Program-made: the position numbers and the translations under genes
Notes under the pieces: generated by a model
The model's database searches: none
The model's input: the letters and a program-made list of their open reading frames with translations, nothing else
Told to the model about the DNA's origin: nothing
Source of the DNA: Verrucomicrobiaceae bacterium UBA7681
GTDB lineage: Bacteria; Verrucomicrobiota; Verrucomicrobiia; Verrucomicrobiales; Verrucomicrobiaceae
NCBI GenBank assembly: GCA_002482965.1
Contig: DLGZ01000047.1
Coordinates: forward strand, 41,946-83,625
Length of the DNA: 41,680 bases
Direction of reading: 5' to 3'
Shown: in pieces, positions 24,610 through 32,929 of the stretch
How positions within the stretch are numbered: the first letter of the stretch is position 1
Layout: every line of letters starts with the position of its first letter

Positions 24610-25641
24610 TCAGACGCGGGGTGCTTCGATGGTCTTCAGCAGCGAGTTCAGCATGTCATCCACGCTCTGGCCGCTGATCGCAATTTCCGGCGCCAGTTGC
24701 ACGCGATGCCTCAGCACTGGCAGCACCGCGCGTTTCACATCCGCAGGTGTAATAAAACTGCGCCCTTCCAGCAACGCATACGATTTGGCGATGCGCACCA
24801 GACTGATCGCGCCGCGCGTTCCGGCACCGAGCGAGATGGCGCTATGCTGGCGCGTGGCACGCACGATTTTCACCGCGTAGTCCACCACTTGCTCCACTGC
24901 CTGCACGGCGGCGGCTTCTTCCTGCGCGGCCAGAATATCCTCCGGCGTGCAGATCTGCTGAACCGATGAAGTGGAGAGACCGCCCCCCGCAGCACGGGAT
25001 GAAACGGCCTTCACGATCCAGGTCTCATTCGCCACATCCGGGTAGTCGATCAGCACTTTCAGCAAGAAGCGGTCAAGCTGCGCCTCCGGCAGCGGATACG
25101 TGCCCTCCTGCTCGATAGGATTCTGCGTCGCGAAGGTCATAAACGGCGGCGTCAGCGCGTGGCTCTCGCCATCAATCGTCACCTGCGTTTCCTGCATCAC
25201 CTCAAGCAGTGACGACTGCGTTTTCGCCGGAGCGCGGTTGATTTCATCCGCCAGCAGCAGATTGGCAAACACCGGCCCGCGCCGCACGCGAAAGGTGCTG
25301 CTGCTCATGTCAAACAAGGTGTGGCCGCAGACATCGGACGGCATCAGATCAGGCGTGAACTGAATGCGGCGGAAGGTGCCGCCAAACGTGTGAGACAGCG
25401 CCAGCACCAGATGCGTTTTGCCCAGGCCCGGCTTGCCTTCCAGCAGCACATGTCCCCCGGCCAGCAAAGCCGCGAGCACCTGATACAGCACCTCTTCCTG
25501 CCCCACAAACACCTGGCTCACCGCCGCGTGGATCTTCTGAAAAATCTCCGAGCTCCTAGGCACGACAGGCGGCGCAAAACCACCGGGCGGCGGCGGCACG
25601 TAGAGACTGGAGACGTCAGGTTCAGGGAGGATCGGGTTCAT
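24610..25641 (-). CDS. MoxR-family AAA ATPase
   Basis: A 343-residue AAA+ ATPase of the MoxR family. Walker A GKPGLGKTHLVL (about 69-80), Walker B LLLADEINRAPAK, sensor-1 region MTFATQNPIEQEGTYPLPEAQLDRFLLK, and the C-terminal AAA lid are intact. MoxR proteins act as chaperones for VWA/DUF58 partners, as inferred from the family. In the operon it lies between DUF4350 (18 bp before) and DUF58 (5 bp after). The N-terminal stretch of about 30 residues is proline-rich (VPPPPGGFAPPVVP) and may be a flexible tail. Confidence 0.95.
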   Translation of the reverse strand: MNPILPEPDVSSLYVPPPPGGFAPPVVPRSSEIFQKIHAAVSQVFVGQEEVLYQVLAALLAGGHVLLEGKPGLGKTHLVLALSHTFGGTFRRIQFTPDLMPSDVCGHTLFDMSSSTFRVRRGPVFANLLLADEINRAPAKTQSSLLEVMQETQVTIDGESHALTPPFMTFATQNPIEQEGTYPLPEAQLDRFLLKVLIDYPDVANETWIVKAVSSRAAGGGLSTSSVQQICTPEDILAAQEEAAAVQAVEQVVDYAVKIVRATRQHSAISLGAGTRGAISLVRIAKSYALLEGRSFITPADVKRAVLPVLRHRVQLAPEIAISGQSVDDMLNSLLKTIEAPRV

Positions 25642-25659
25642 GGAGGTGTGGGTGATTGT

Positions 25660-26916
25660 TTAAAGAGCACGGCGGATGGCCTGAAGGTCGCGCATGAGAT
25701 TCACAAATTGATGGGCGCTGTTCGGCGGCGTCACGTCGAACGCATCGGTCACGCGTTTGACCGGCAGTCCGCTGCGGCGCGCTATTTCCCCCGCGAGCTG
25801 GTCGTTCATCTGCCGGCTGCCATCATCGAGCGAGCGAAGCCTCTCACGCACACGCTCCCACACCGCATCACGCGCGGCATTCACCAGCAGAGTCACGCGC
25901 CGCATGCGCCAGAAAAACTCCCCAAGTGCGCCGATGTGACTGGCAAAATGCCGCGTGGAATCTAGCTCCACCTCCGCCAGCGGCCCGAAGCGCGGCATCT
26001 GCTGCCAGAGCCAGAAGCCGAGGCACAGCAACAGGGTGACCACAGCCATCCACCCATGCTGCCAGAGCAGCCCGAAGAAGCTGCCCGTGGTCGCTGCGAC
26101 AAACAGCACCTCTTTGGAACCATTCTCACCCACCAGCGCGGACAGCCAGCGCGCATGATCGTGCTCCCCGATCCAGTGATTACGGAAAGGGCGGGCATGC
26201 GCCAGCAGCGTGACCGTGCCCATGCCATGCCTAAGATGCAGAGCCAGCGATTCATCCTTGGATCCGGCTGCAAACTCACCCGGCTGCAGTTTGCGCTTGA
26301 GGATCATGTGCTGGAAGCCTCCAAGGCTGAGGTGGTAGGTCCTGCCATTCCACGTCACATCCTCTTCGGACTCCAGCTTTGCATCGTCCTCCTTGGATTT
26401 TTTCTCCTCGTCATCCGCTTCGTCTTCGTCCTCCTGCTTGCCTGCGCCTTTTTCCAGCAGCTCTTTGATCTCCTCCGCTGGGAAGCGCTTTTGCACCCCG
26501 ACGCCAAGCTGTTCCAGCACCGGATCTTTCTGCTCCTCCAGCAGCATGGCGGAAATGAAAGCGCCGAACTGAGTTTCAAAATCGTTGTAGGGCCGTGTCC
26601 CGTCGAGGAAGTAGATGAGGTGCCCACCGCTGTACGTCCAGCGCAGCAGCTGTTTCGCCCGGCCTTCAGGCAGCCCCCCTTCGCCTGAGATGAAGATCAC
26701 CGCATCATGTGGTGGCAGTTTCCCCAGCGACTTCGCAGCATGGGCGTCGTGGCCGAGTTCATTGAGCAGCCGCTCCGCCGCGAGAAACGGATTTACCCGC
26801 GCCTTGCCTTTGTAGCCCGTGATTTTTTCCGCATCTTCCCAATGCCCTTCGCCACAACCGCAGAGCAGCAGCGCACCGGCCAGCGCCATCAGCGCGCGAA
26901 TGGAGTGCCAGTTCAT
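25660..26916 (-). CDS. DUF4350 lipoprotein-like protein
   Basis: A 418-residue protein. It starts MNWHSIRALMALAGALLLCGCGEG, a lipobox-like LLCGC that suggests a membrane-anchored lipoprotein. The DUF4350 region is PPHDAVIFISGEGGLPEG and LLRWTYSGGHLIYFLDG. A highly acidic linker (EDEDEADDEEKKSKED) sits near residue 170, and a membrane helix (GWMAVVTLLLCLGFWLW) near 300. DUF4350 often accompanies MoxR and DUF58. An ATG 39 bp upstream (26955) is possible, but the lipobox start is better. It overlaps the DUF4129 gene by 4 bp. Confidence 0.85.
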   Translation of the reverse strand: MNWHSIRALMALAGALLLCGCGEGHWEDAEKITGYKGKARVNPFLAAERLLNELGHDAHAAKSLGKLPPHDAVIFISGEGGLPEGRAKQLLRWTYSGGHLIYFLDGTRPYNDFETQFGAFISAMLLEEQKDPVLEQLGVGVQKRFPAEEIKELLEKGAGKQEDEDEADDEEKKSKEDDAKLESEEDVTWNGRTYHLSLGGFQHMILKRKLQPGEFAAGSKDESLALHLRHGMGTVTLLAHARPFRNHWIGEHDHARWLSALVGENGSKEVLFVAATTGSFFGLLWQHGWMAVVTLLLCLGFWLWQQMPRFGPLAEVELDSTRHFASHIGALGEFFWRMRRVTLLVNAARDAVWERVRERLRSLDDGSRQMNDQLAGEIARRSGLPVKRVTDAFDVTPPNSAHQFVNLMRDLQAIRRAL

Positions 26917-28358
26917 GCCGCACCTCCTTTGTCCACAAACGGCCACCGGTCGCACAGCGCCCCCATTTCAGCATCCGACACTGGCAGCACCGCATACGCC
27001 ACCTGCACCCATGCGCCCGTGAGCTGGCGGAAGTACTCAGCCTCAGTTTTTTCACCGGCCCGCAGCACCTGCACCAGGCAGTCCTCCTCCGTGTCGCTGT
27101 CCGTGATCGGCACCCGGCGGCGGTTCACCAGCCACGACAGCGAGCCACGATACAGCAGACTCAGCGCCTCCTTGAAATCCTCCGCAGCCCATGCCGCACG
27201 TGCGGCGGCCACAATGTCATCCGGCAGGCTCTCGCGCGTGATGTTCATGCCCATGAGCACCTTCGGTGCCTGCACCGGGGCCCTGCTGACACTGCGTGAG
27301 GTGAACAGCCGGCGGTTCTTCACGAGGTAGATGATCAGCCACGTCAGCAGCCCCAGCACCAACGCCCAAAAAAGCAGCCTGATTAGTACGGCAACAAAAT
27401 CCAGCCCCTGCGCCTTTGGCGTGTCTATATTACGGTCTTTGTCCTTGTCATCCCACACCCATTCCGGGCTTTGACGCTTGTGGATTTCAAACTCCGGCTC
27501 TTTAAGTACTTCCCTCACCGCTGCCGCAGGATCCGCAGCAGCCTGCACGGTAGACTGACCGCCACACAGTGCCAGCACGGCGATGATCACCGCCGCGGTC
27601 GCGGAGGTCAGCCGCGTGGCCAGCCGGCGAAATGCCAGCTCCACATCCCAGCCTTCGATGCGCGTGCGGCAGTTCAAATACAGCGCGAAGCCCGCGCCCA
27701 CATAGAAAGGCTCCACCAGCGTGACGATGACCATGTGGCACGCCGCACCCCACCAGAGAAAAGCATTCGGAATCGTAGTTTCGAAATCAAAGGATTGAAA
27801 CAGCCCCGCCCAGTCAGGCTGCGCGGATTCCGGCAGCAGGCCATACGTTCCCCACATCAGCCCAAGCCAGGCGGCGACTTCAATATTAGAAAACGCCAGA
27901 GTCATCGAAACCCCGGAGCTGCCGCCATCCATCGCGAGAGTCTTGATGCGCTTCTTGACCCCCGCACCGCGCAAGCCTTCCAACATCTGCGCTGGCAGGG
28001 CAAAGCTGCGGATGAAGGACAGCCGCCGCCACAGCAGCGCAGGCAGAAAATTCTTGATCCACAGCCGCGGCCACTGCTTCCAGGTTTCGAAAAAAGTGGG
28101 TCTCTCCCCAAAGGCTGCACGGCTCAAAAAAAACAACGGCACACGATCATACAGCGGCTTCAGCCACCACACAGCGAGCGGGATCAATGCAGGCGACGAA
28201 CGCAGCAGCACACAAACGAGAGCCCAGAGCGGCAGCACCGTGCAGACCCACAGCACGATGATGCGGCCAAAGTCACGCCGCACCATGGCGCAGCCCAGGT
28301 CCACAGACTCCCATGGCTGCCGTGGCCGCAGCGCGACGGTGATGTCCTCAAGCCGCAT
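26913..28358 (-). CDS. DUF4129-domain membrane protein
   Basis: A 481-residue protein. About five membrane helices occur (near 30-50, 60-75, 165-185, 200-220 and 335-360), with a signal-like segment near residue 275 (AAVIIAVLALCGG) and a periplasmic loop after it. The C-terminal DUF4129 domain includes AARAAWAAEDFKEALSLLYRG and TDSDTEEDCL. The domain is common in MoxR-linked operons and its role is unsettled. Start ATG 28358 (MRLEDITVALRPRQ) lies 11 bp inside the SpoIIM-like gene; an earlier frame start at 28418 is less convincing. It overlaps DUF4350 at its 3' end by 4 bp. Confidence 0.86.
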   Translation of the reverse strand: MRLEDITVALRPRQPWESVDLGCAMVRRDFGRIIVLWVCTVLPLWALVCVLLRSSPALIPLAVWWLKPLYDRVPLFFLSRAAFGERPTFFETWKQWPRLWIKNFLPALLWRRLSFIRSFALPAQMLEGLRGAGVKKRIKTLAMDGGSSGVSMTLAFSNIEVAAWLGLMWGTYGLLPESAQPDWAGLFQSFDFETTIPNAFLWWGAACHMVIVTLVEPFYVGAGFALYLNCRTRIEGWDVELAFRRLATRLTSATAAVIIAVLALCGGQSTVQAAADPAAAVREVLKEPEFEIHKRQSPEWVWDDKDKDRNIDTPKAQGLDFVAVLIRLLFWALVLGLLTWLIIYLVKNRRLFTSRSVSRAPVQAPKVLMGMNITRESLPDDIVAAARAAWAAEDFKEALSLLYRGSLSWLVNRRRVPITDSDTEEDCLVQVLRAGEKTEAEYFRQLTGAWVQVAYAVLPVSDAEMGALCDRWPFVDKGGAA

Positions 28359-29319
28359 CCGCCTGCCTCCTTCCGCTGGACAAAAGAAACGCCGCCACCA
28401 GCAGCCAGCACATGCCACCCGCAGTGAATTTGATCACGAGCGGCAGATCCATCGGCGACCAAAACCCCTCCAGCACCGCCGCAATGCTGGTCAACACCGC
28501 CGCACCGACGAGCAAAGGCAGCGCCTTGCGCCCAGCCAGCACCAGCGCCGTGCGCCTGTCCACTCTGCCGGGGCGCAGCACCGACCACCCTACACGCATG
28601 CCCGCCATGGCCGAAATCACCACGCCTGTCAGTTCCGGCGCACCATGCGCAACCACCCACGTGTACAGCGTCAGCGGATTGCCTGAATAATGCACATAAC
28701 CAAACACCGCACCGAGCTGAATGGAATTGTACAACAGCACAAACAACGCACCCACACCTCCCAGAATGCCGCCGGCGAAGGTTCTGAAGTCGATGCTGAC
28801 ATTGTTCAAAATGTAAAAACAAAACGCAGAAAAGCCGGAGCCGAAGCTTTCACGCACATAATCGGACGGCTTGCTGGCCTCCCCATACATGCTCTCGACT
28901 TGCATCATCCCACCTGGCCCCAGCAAGGTCATCGCCCATTCAGGATACCACGGCGTGATGACTGCGATCAGCACTGCCGGCAGATAAAACAAAGCCGTGC
29001 ACCACCAAAACAGCTTCCACTCCGCACGCACCGCCTGCGGAAACTCCAACAGAAACAGACGCGCAAACGCTTCCCATCCCCCCGCACTGTGGCGCTCCAG
29101 CACGCGGTAGCTGCGGATCGCCAGCGCATTGAGCTGCTGTGTCAGGCGCTGCGGGCTCATGCGGTGCTGCGCCACGCTCAGATCATGGCACACCTGCCGA
29201 AAGGTGGCGGGCAGCTCCTCCACCGCCGCCGTGGGGTGTGACTGCTCCGCTTCCTTCAGCAGCTTCTCCAGCTTCTGCCAGCGCGGCTCGATCTGCTTTT
29301 CAAACTGGGCCGGTGTCAT
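28348..29319 (-). CDS. SpoIIM-like (DUF95) membrane protein
   Basis: A 323-residue protein related to stage II sporulation protein M. After an N-terminal soluble helical part (about 1-110, KLEKLLKEAEQSHPTAAVEE) come several membrane helices and the family signatures GGILGGVGALFVLLYNSIQLGAVFGY and VAHGAPELTGVVISAMAG. SpoIIM in Bacillus belongs to a peptidoglycan-remodelling complex; here, outside a sporulating organism, the role is unknown. It lies in the RDD/MoxR cluster. ATG 29319 forms an ATGA overlap with the RDD gene, which supports this start over the longer frame to 29403. Confidence 0.9.
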   Translation of the reverse strand: MTPAQFEKQIEPRWQKLEKLLKEAEQSHPTAAVEELPATFRQVCHDLSVAQHRMSPQRLTQQLNALAIRSYRVLERHSAGGWEAFARLFLLEFPQAVRAEWKLFWWCTALFYLPAVLIAVITPWYPEWAMTLLGPGGMMQVESMYGEASKPSDYVRESFGSGFSAFCFYILNNVSIDFRTFAGGILGGVGALFVLLYNSIQLGAVFGYVHYSGNPLTLYTWVVAHGAPELTGVVISAMAGMRVGWSVLRPGRVDRRTALVLAGRKALPLLVGAAVLTSIAAVLEGFWSPMDLPLVIKFTAGGMCWLLVAAFLLSSGRRQADAA

Positions 29320-30083
29320 GAGCGCAACATGGCTGCCCCTTTCAGCGGTGGCGGAGTCCCGCTTTTGTCTTCCGGGGCCTGCAGCCACAGCGCCATGCCG
29401 CACAGCCGCTGCAGTCCTTCCACTCCCGCCGCCCCTGTCAGCGGCTCGACCAGCGTGGCGAGTTCGATCCGGCGCTCATCCGCCCACAGCGGCGCACGTT
29501 CAAGAAACTGCAGCAGCGCCGCCTGCTCCTCACGCGTCAGCACCTGCGACGGTGCACGGCGTTCAGCACGGATTTCCACATGCGGCGCGATGAACTGCGG
29601 CACCTCGGCATACGTCATGACGGTGTTGGCCACCAGATCTCCCAGACGCTGAAACCGTTTGGTAAACAACATGCACACGATGCCCGTAAGGTACAGCCCC
29701 GGCATGAAATCCACCACGCGCAGGAAATTGCGCATCACCGCCTGCGCCAGAGACACCGGCCCGCCGGTCACGCTCATCACCCGCAGTTTCATGGAGCGCT
29801 GCCCCGGCGTCGCCCCCTTCGCACCCGCCTCAAAAAACACGTTGTAAAACCACTCCATGAAAAACGCGAACAACATCATCAGTCCGCGCGTCATCTCCTC
29901 GCCAATCAGATCTGGCAGCAGCCAGAACGCAATGATCGCCACCACGATGTCGATGCCGAGGCGGATGAGCAGATCCGTCAGATAGGCCATGCTCCGCACC
30001 GCCGGCCCCGCCACGCGCAGTTGAATCTCCACGCCGTCCGCGAGTTCGACTGATTGCAAGGTGTCCGCACGTGCCGCTGCCAT
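29316..30083 (-). CDS. RDD-family membrane protein
   Basis: A 255-residue protein with the RDD domain: VRSMAYLTDLLIRLGIDIVVAIIAFW, then GATPGQRSMKLRVMSV and MRNFLRVVDFMPGLYLTG, which carry the family's Arg and Asp residues. There are four likely helices in the first 170 residues and a soluble C-terminal part. It opens the six-gene MoxR operon. RDD proteins in some bacteria are ion or solute transporters; the substrate here is unknown. The ATG at 30083 follows a promoter-like pair that would start transcription almost at the codon. Confidence 0.9.
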   Translation of the reverse strand: MAAARADTLQSVELADGVEIQLRVAGPAVRSMAYLTDLLIRLGIDIVVAIIAFWLLPDLIGEEMTRGLMMLFAFFMEWFYNVFFEAGAKGATPGQRSMKLRVMSVTGGPVSLAQAVMRNFLRVVDFMPGLYLTGIVCMLFTKRFQRLGDLVANTVMTYAEVPQFIAPHVEIRAERRAPSQVLTREEQAALLQFLERAPLWADERRIELATLVEPLTGAAGVEGLQRLCGMALWLQAPEDKSGTPPPLKGAAMLRS

Positions 30084-30091
30084 TGTGGATT

Positions 30092-30120
30092 AATGAAGCG
30101 GTTCCGTTTGGTTTTGACAA
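30092..30120 (-). promoter_or_regulatory. Putative promoter of the RDD/MoxR operon
   Basis: On the minus strand TTGTCA (30120-30115) and TTCATT (30097-30092) lie 17 bp apart. Initiation 7 nt later would fall about 2 nt before ATG 30083. The -35 overlaps the -35 of the divergent promoter. Confidence 0.4.
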
Positions 30121-30143
30121 CCCACGAATTATTTTCGTAGGAT
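30114..30143 (+). promoter_or_regulatory. Putative sigma-70-type promoter of the small membrane protein gene
   Basis: TTGACA at 30114-30119 and TAGGAT at 30138-30143 are 18 bp apart. A start near 30150 would leave about a 50-nt leader before ATG 30200. An inverted ACGAA/TTCGT pair lies in the spacer. Confidence 0.5.
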
Positions 30144-30199
30144 TTGTTAATGCTGGGTATTGTTCCGGCACATATTCACCCCTCTACTTCCGCCCAGCC

Positions 30200-30769
30200 A
30201 TGGAATCGCCCCTCTCCAATCCCTACGCCTCTCCTGCCGCCAATTTATTCGGTTCCGCCTCAGGTGGCGCTGTGGACGCCGTCTCGCCCAGTACGATCGC
30301 CCAGCTCGCAGGCACCAAGCCATGGGTTCGTTTCATGTCGGTGATCTTCTGGCTCTCCGGTGGTTTGATGGCGCTCATCAGCTGCTTCTACGCTTTTCTC
30401 GCTGCCTCCGGCGGATTGAACAATCCCGCCTTTGCCAACAATCCCGCCTTTGCAGGCAACCCCGCATTCGCAGGTAGTCCCGCCTTCATCACTGGCATTT
30501 TGATCGGCACATCGGTGTATCTTGGCCTGATTGCATTCCTCGTCATCTATCCGGCGGTGAAACTTTGGAAGTATGCCAACAGCATCGCTAAATTGATGTC
30601 CACTCGCTCCGTTGCTGATCTCGATGCCGCCCTGACCCAGCAGCGTCGCTACTGGAAGTTTCAAGGCATCCTCACCCTCATTGGCCTCTGCCTGGCAGTC
30701 ATCGGTGTCATCGCCTTTTTCGCCGTGATCTTCACCGCCGTCAGTTCTGGCATGAAAATCCCCCGCTAA
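30200..30769 (+). CDS. Small membrane protein (DUF5362-like) with tandem repeat
   Basis: A 189-residue protein. It has a polar N-terminus (MESPLSNPYASP), three or so membrane helices (about 43-68, 96-118, 160-184), and a glycine/alanine/asparagine-rich loop. The loop carries NNPAFA-type six-residue repeats at about residues 74-96, encoded by 18-nt units. The overall layout, ending in two helices joined by a polar segment (LMSTRSVADLDAALTQQRRYWKFQG), resembles the DUF5362 family. Function unknown. ATG 30200 is preferred to the earlier frame start at 30071, since the first 43 residues overlap the divergent operon's promoter. Confidence 0.78.
   Translation: MESPLSNPYASPAANLFGSASGGAVDAVSPSTIAQLAGTKPWVRFMSVIFWLSGGLMALISCFYAFLAASGGLNNPAFANNPAFAGNPAFAGSPAFITGILIGTSVYLGLIAFLVIYPAVKLWKYANSIAKLMSTRSVADLDAALTQQRRYWKFQGILTLIGLCLAVIGVIAFFAVIFTAVSSGMKIPR
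30419..30487 (+). repeat. 18-nt coding tandem repeat
   Basis: Three and a half 18-nt units encode NNPAFA, NNPAFA, GNPAFA and GSPAF between the first two membrane helices of the small membrane protein. The first two units are nearly identical in DNA; the later ones are degenerate. It may vary in copy number by slippage. Confidence 0.85.
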
Positions 30770-30771
30770 TT

Positions 30772-31860
30772 TCAACCCATCAGCGCCACGGCGATCGGAT
30801 CCACGAGCGGCTTGCCCACCCGCGTCAGTCGCACGTGGCTCTCATCGTGGCTCAGCAGCCCCTGTTCGCGCAGTGTCTCCAGCATCTTGCGTGATTCAGG
30901 GTTGATCAAGTCCAGCGGCAGCCCCCGTGCCGTGCGCAGTTCCAGGCCAAAGCGCTCCGTGCGGCGCTGATCCGGCGTGAGTTCCTCCACATCCACCGCC
31001 GTTTCTTCACCGGCCAGCGTCATCGCCATGTAGCGCGGCGTGTCCTTGACGTTGTTCCAGCGTCTCCCCCCCACCGTCGAAAACGCCCCAGGCCCGATGC
31101 CCAGATAGTCCTCTCCCAGCCAGTAGGCCTCATTGTGCACAGAGCGGTGCCCCGGCTTCGCATAGTTTGAGATCTCGTAGTGCTCAAACCCGCCGCCCTC
31201 CAGCGTGTCGATCGCCAGATTGAAAAACTCCGCATCACGCCCCTCGTCCTCGCGATATTCCCCCGCCTTGAGCCGGCGGAAAAAATCCGTGTCCTCCTCG
31301 TAGTTCAGATTGTAGGCCGAAATGTGATCCGGCTGCAGCGAGATCGAATGCTCCAAGGTTTTGCCCCAAGTTTCCACACTCTGCCCAGGGATCGAAAACA
31401 TCAGATCCAGATTCAAGCTCGGAAACCCCGCCTCCTTCAGCACCTGCCAGGTCGCTTCCGCATCCGCCCGGGCATGGTCACGCCCCAGCGTTTTCAGCGT
31501 CTCATCATCCCAGGCCTGAATCCCCAGGCTCACCCGCGTCACCTTCATCTCACGCATGATCCCCGCCTTCGAAGCCGTCACCGTGCGCGGATTCGCCTCC
31601 ATCGTAAATTCCACCACCTCGGACATGTCCACCCGCTCCTGCAATCCACGTAGCAGCCGCTCCAGATGCACATCACTCAGCATCGTCGGCGTGCCACCGC
31701 CGAAAAAAATCGTCTGCGGCCGCAGCGGCTGCTTTTCCGCCTCCCGCAGCAGCGCATCCACAAACGCCGTCATGTCCGTCCCGCCCGGCGTGTGCTTGTG
31801 AAAGCTGCAGTAGGGGCAGATGCGGTGACAGAAAGGAATATGGACGTAGAGATGCTTCAC
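30772..31860 (-). CDS. hemW: Heme chaperone / radical SAM protein HemW
   Basis: A 362-residue radical SAM protein. The CxxxCxxC cluster motif is C11-x3-C15-x2-C18 (CHRICPYC), followed by FFGGGTPTMLS and the C-terminal HemN-like region (GAFSTVGGRRWNN). The length and motif set fit HemW, the heme-binding relative of coproporphyrinogen III oxidase, rather than HemN. The start is GTG 31860 (MKHLYVHIPF). It diverges from squalene/phytoene synthase and the whole gap is a palindrome that comes within 3 bp of this codon, with TAGAAT at 31873-31868 on the minus strand. Confidence 0.92.
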   Translation of the reverse strand: MKHLYVHIPFCHRICPYCSFHKHTPGGTDMTAFVDALLREAEKQPLRPQTIFFGGGTPTMLSDVHLERLLRGLQERVDMSEVVEFTMEANPRTVTASKAGIMREMKVTRVSLGIQAWDDETLKTLGRDHARADAEATWQVLKEAGFPSLNLDLMFSIPGQSVETWGKTLEHSISLQPDHISAYNLNYEEDTDFFRRLKAGEYREDEGRDAEFFNLAIDTLEGGGFEHYEISNYAKPGHRSVHNEAYWLGEDYLGIGPGAFSTVGGRRWNNVKDTPRYMAMTLAGEETAVDVEELTPDQRRTERFGLELRTARGLPLDLINPESRKMLETLREQGLLSHDESHVRLTRVGKPLVDPIAVALMG

Positions 31861-31863
31861 TGG

Positions 31864-31949
31864 CTGGATTCTAGATGCTGGTAACTGGATGCTGGATGCT
31901 AGCAGAGAAAGCTTGATCTAGCATCCAGCATCCAGCATCTAGAATCCAG
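31864..31949. repeat. Large palindrome filling the hemW/squalene-synthase gap
   Basis: The left arm (31864-31902, 39 nt) and right arm (31918-31949, 32 nt) are inverted copies apart from a 7-nt insertion (31881-31887, or equivalent) in the left arm. The loop is 15 nt (31903-31917). The units are CTGGATGCTGGATGCTAG-like. It starts 3 bp from hemW's GTG and ends 2 bp from the synthase's ATG. Each end carries an outward TAGAAT 6-7 nt before the start codon. A related copy is inside the VWA gene at 2545-2583. Confidence 0.92.
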
Positions 31950-31951
31950 AC

Positions 31952-32929
31952 ATGTCCGACGAAACCCATCACGAACGCGAACTCGGCGGCCAGCTGCTGG
32001 CGTCAGTCTCCCGTTCGTTCTACCTCACGCTCAAAGCGCTGCCCAAGGAGCTGCGCGAGCCCATTTCCCTCGCCTACCTGCTCGCACGCACGGCAGACAC
32101 CATCGCCGACACCGCCATCGTCAGCGCCAACGTTCGGCTCGACTGCCTCGAACGCTACCGCGCCCTCGTGCGTGGCTCCGGCGAAGTACAAACCCTCGCC
32201 AGCACCCTCATCACCCAGTTCTGCACCCAGCAGAGCGACGACGCCGAGCGCCGCCTCATGGAAAAATTCGCCGACGGCATCGCCTGGCTGCGCACCATGC
32301 AGCCAGTCCCCCTCGCCGCCATCCAGAGCGTGCTGGAGCACATCATCGACGGCCAGATGCTCGACATCCGCCGCTTTCCCGCCGACGGCCGCCTGCGCAA
32401 CCTCGCCAGTGCCGAAGAACTCGACCAGTACACCTGGCTCGTCGCCGGATGTGTCGGCGAATTCTGGACCCAGCTCTGCGCCACTGAACTCCCTGGCTCC
32501 CTCGATCCCGCTGTCACCACCCAGCAAATGCAGGAATGGGGCGCCCGCATGGGCAAAGGCCTGCAGCTCATCAACATCCTCCGCGACATCGGCGAAGACA
32601 CCCGCGACGGCCGCTGCTACCTCCCCTGCCAGCCCGAAGACATTCAAACCGAGTGGAGCCTCTGGCTGCAAACCTGTACCGAGCACCTCGAATGCGGCCT
32701 GCTTTACGTCCAGCGCGTCACCCACGCCAAGCTCCGCTACGCCACCGCCCTGCCCCTCCTCCTCGGCATTCAAACCGTCGCCAAAATGCGCGCCTCACCG
32801 TGGGACAAGATCCAGCAAGGCGTCAAAATCTCCCGTCTCGACGTCGCCAGCATCCTCGCCCAAGCCGCCATCGCCTGCCGCAGCCCCGCCGCCATGGAAA
32901 AGCTCTACCGCAAGCTCGCGCAGGGCTGA
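31952..32929 (+). CDS. Squalene/phytoene synthase family protein
   Basis: A 325-residue prenyl-transferase. The first aspartate-rich motif is ARTADTIADT (D49, D53) and the second is NILRDIGEDTRDG (D212, D216), with SFYLTLKALPKELREPI near the N-terminus and YLP after the second motif. These are the Mg-diphosphate binding sites of head-to-head condensing enzymes. The VGEFWTQLC segment and the general layout are closer to squalene synthase than to bacterial phytoene synthase. It probably makes squalene for hopanoids or related terpenoids; the class is inferred. ATG 31952 lies 2 bp past the palindrome. Confidence 0.9.
   Translation: MSDETHHERELGGQLLASVSRSFYLTLKALPKELREPISLAYLLARTADTIADTAIVSANVRLDCLERYRALVRGSGEVQTLASTLITQFCTQQSDDAERRLMEKFADGIAWLRTMQPVPLAAIQSVLEHIIDGQMLDIRRFPADGRLRNLASAEELDQYTWLVAGCVGEFWTQLCATELPGSLDPAVTTQQMQEWGARMGKGLQLINILRDIGEDTRDGRCYLPCQPEDIQTEWSLWLQTCTEHLECGLLYVQRVTHAKLRYATALPLLLGIQTVAKMRASPWDKIQQGVKISRLDVASILAQAAIACRSPAAMEKLYRKLAQG

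Noticed and set aside
31864..31949. CRISPR-like array
   Set aside because: The CATCCAGCATC units are not separated by unique spacers and form one palindrome; no cas genes are present.
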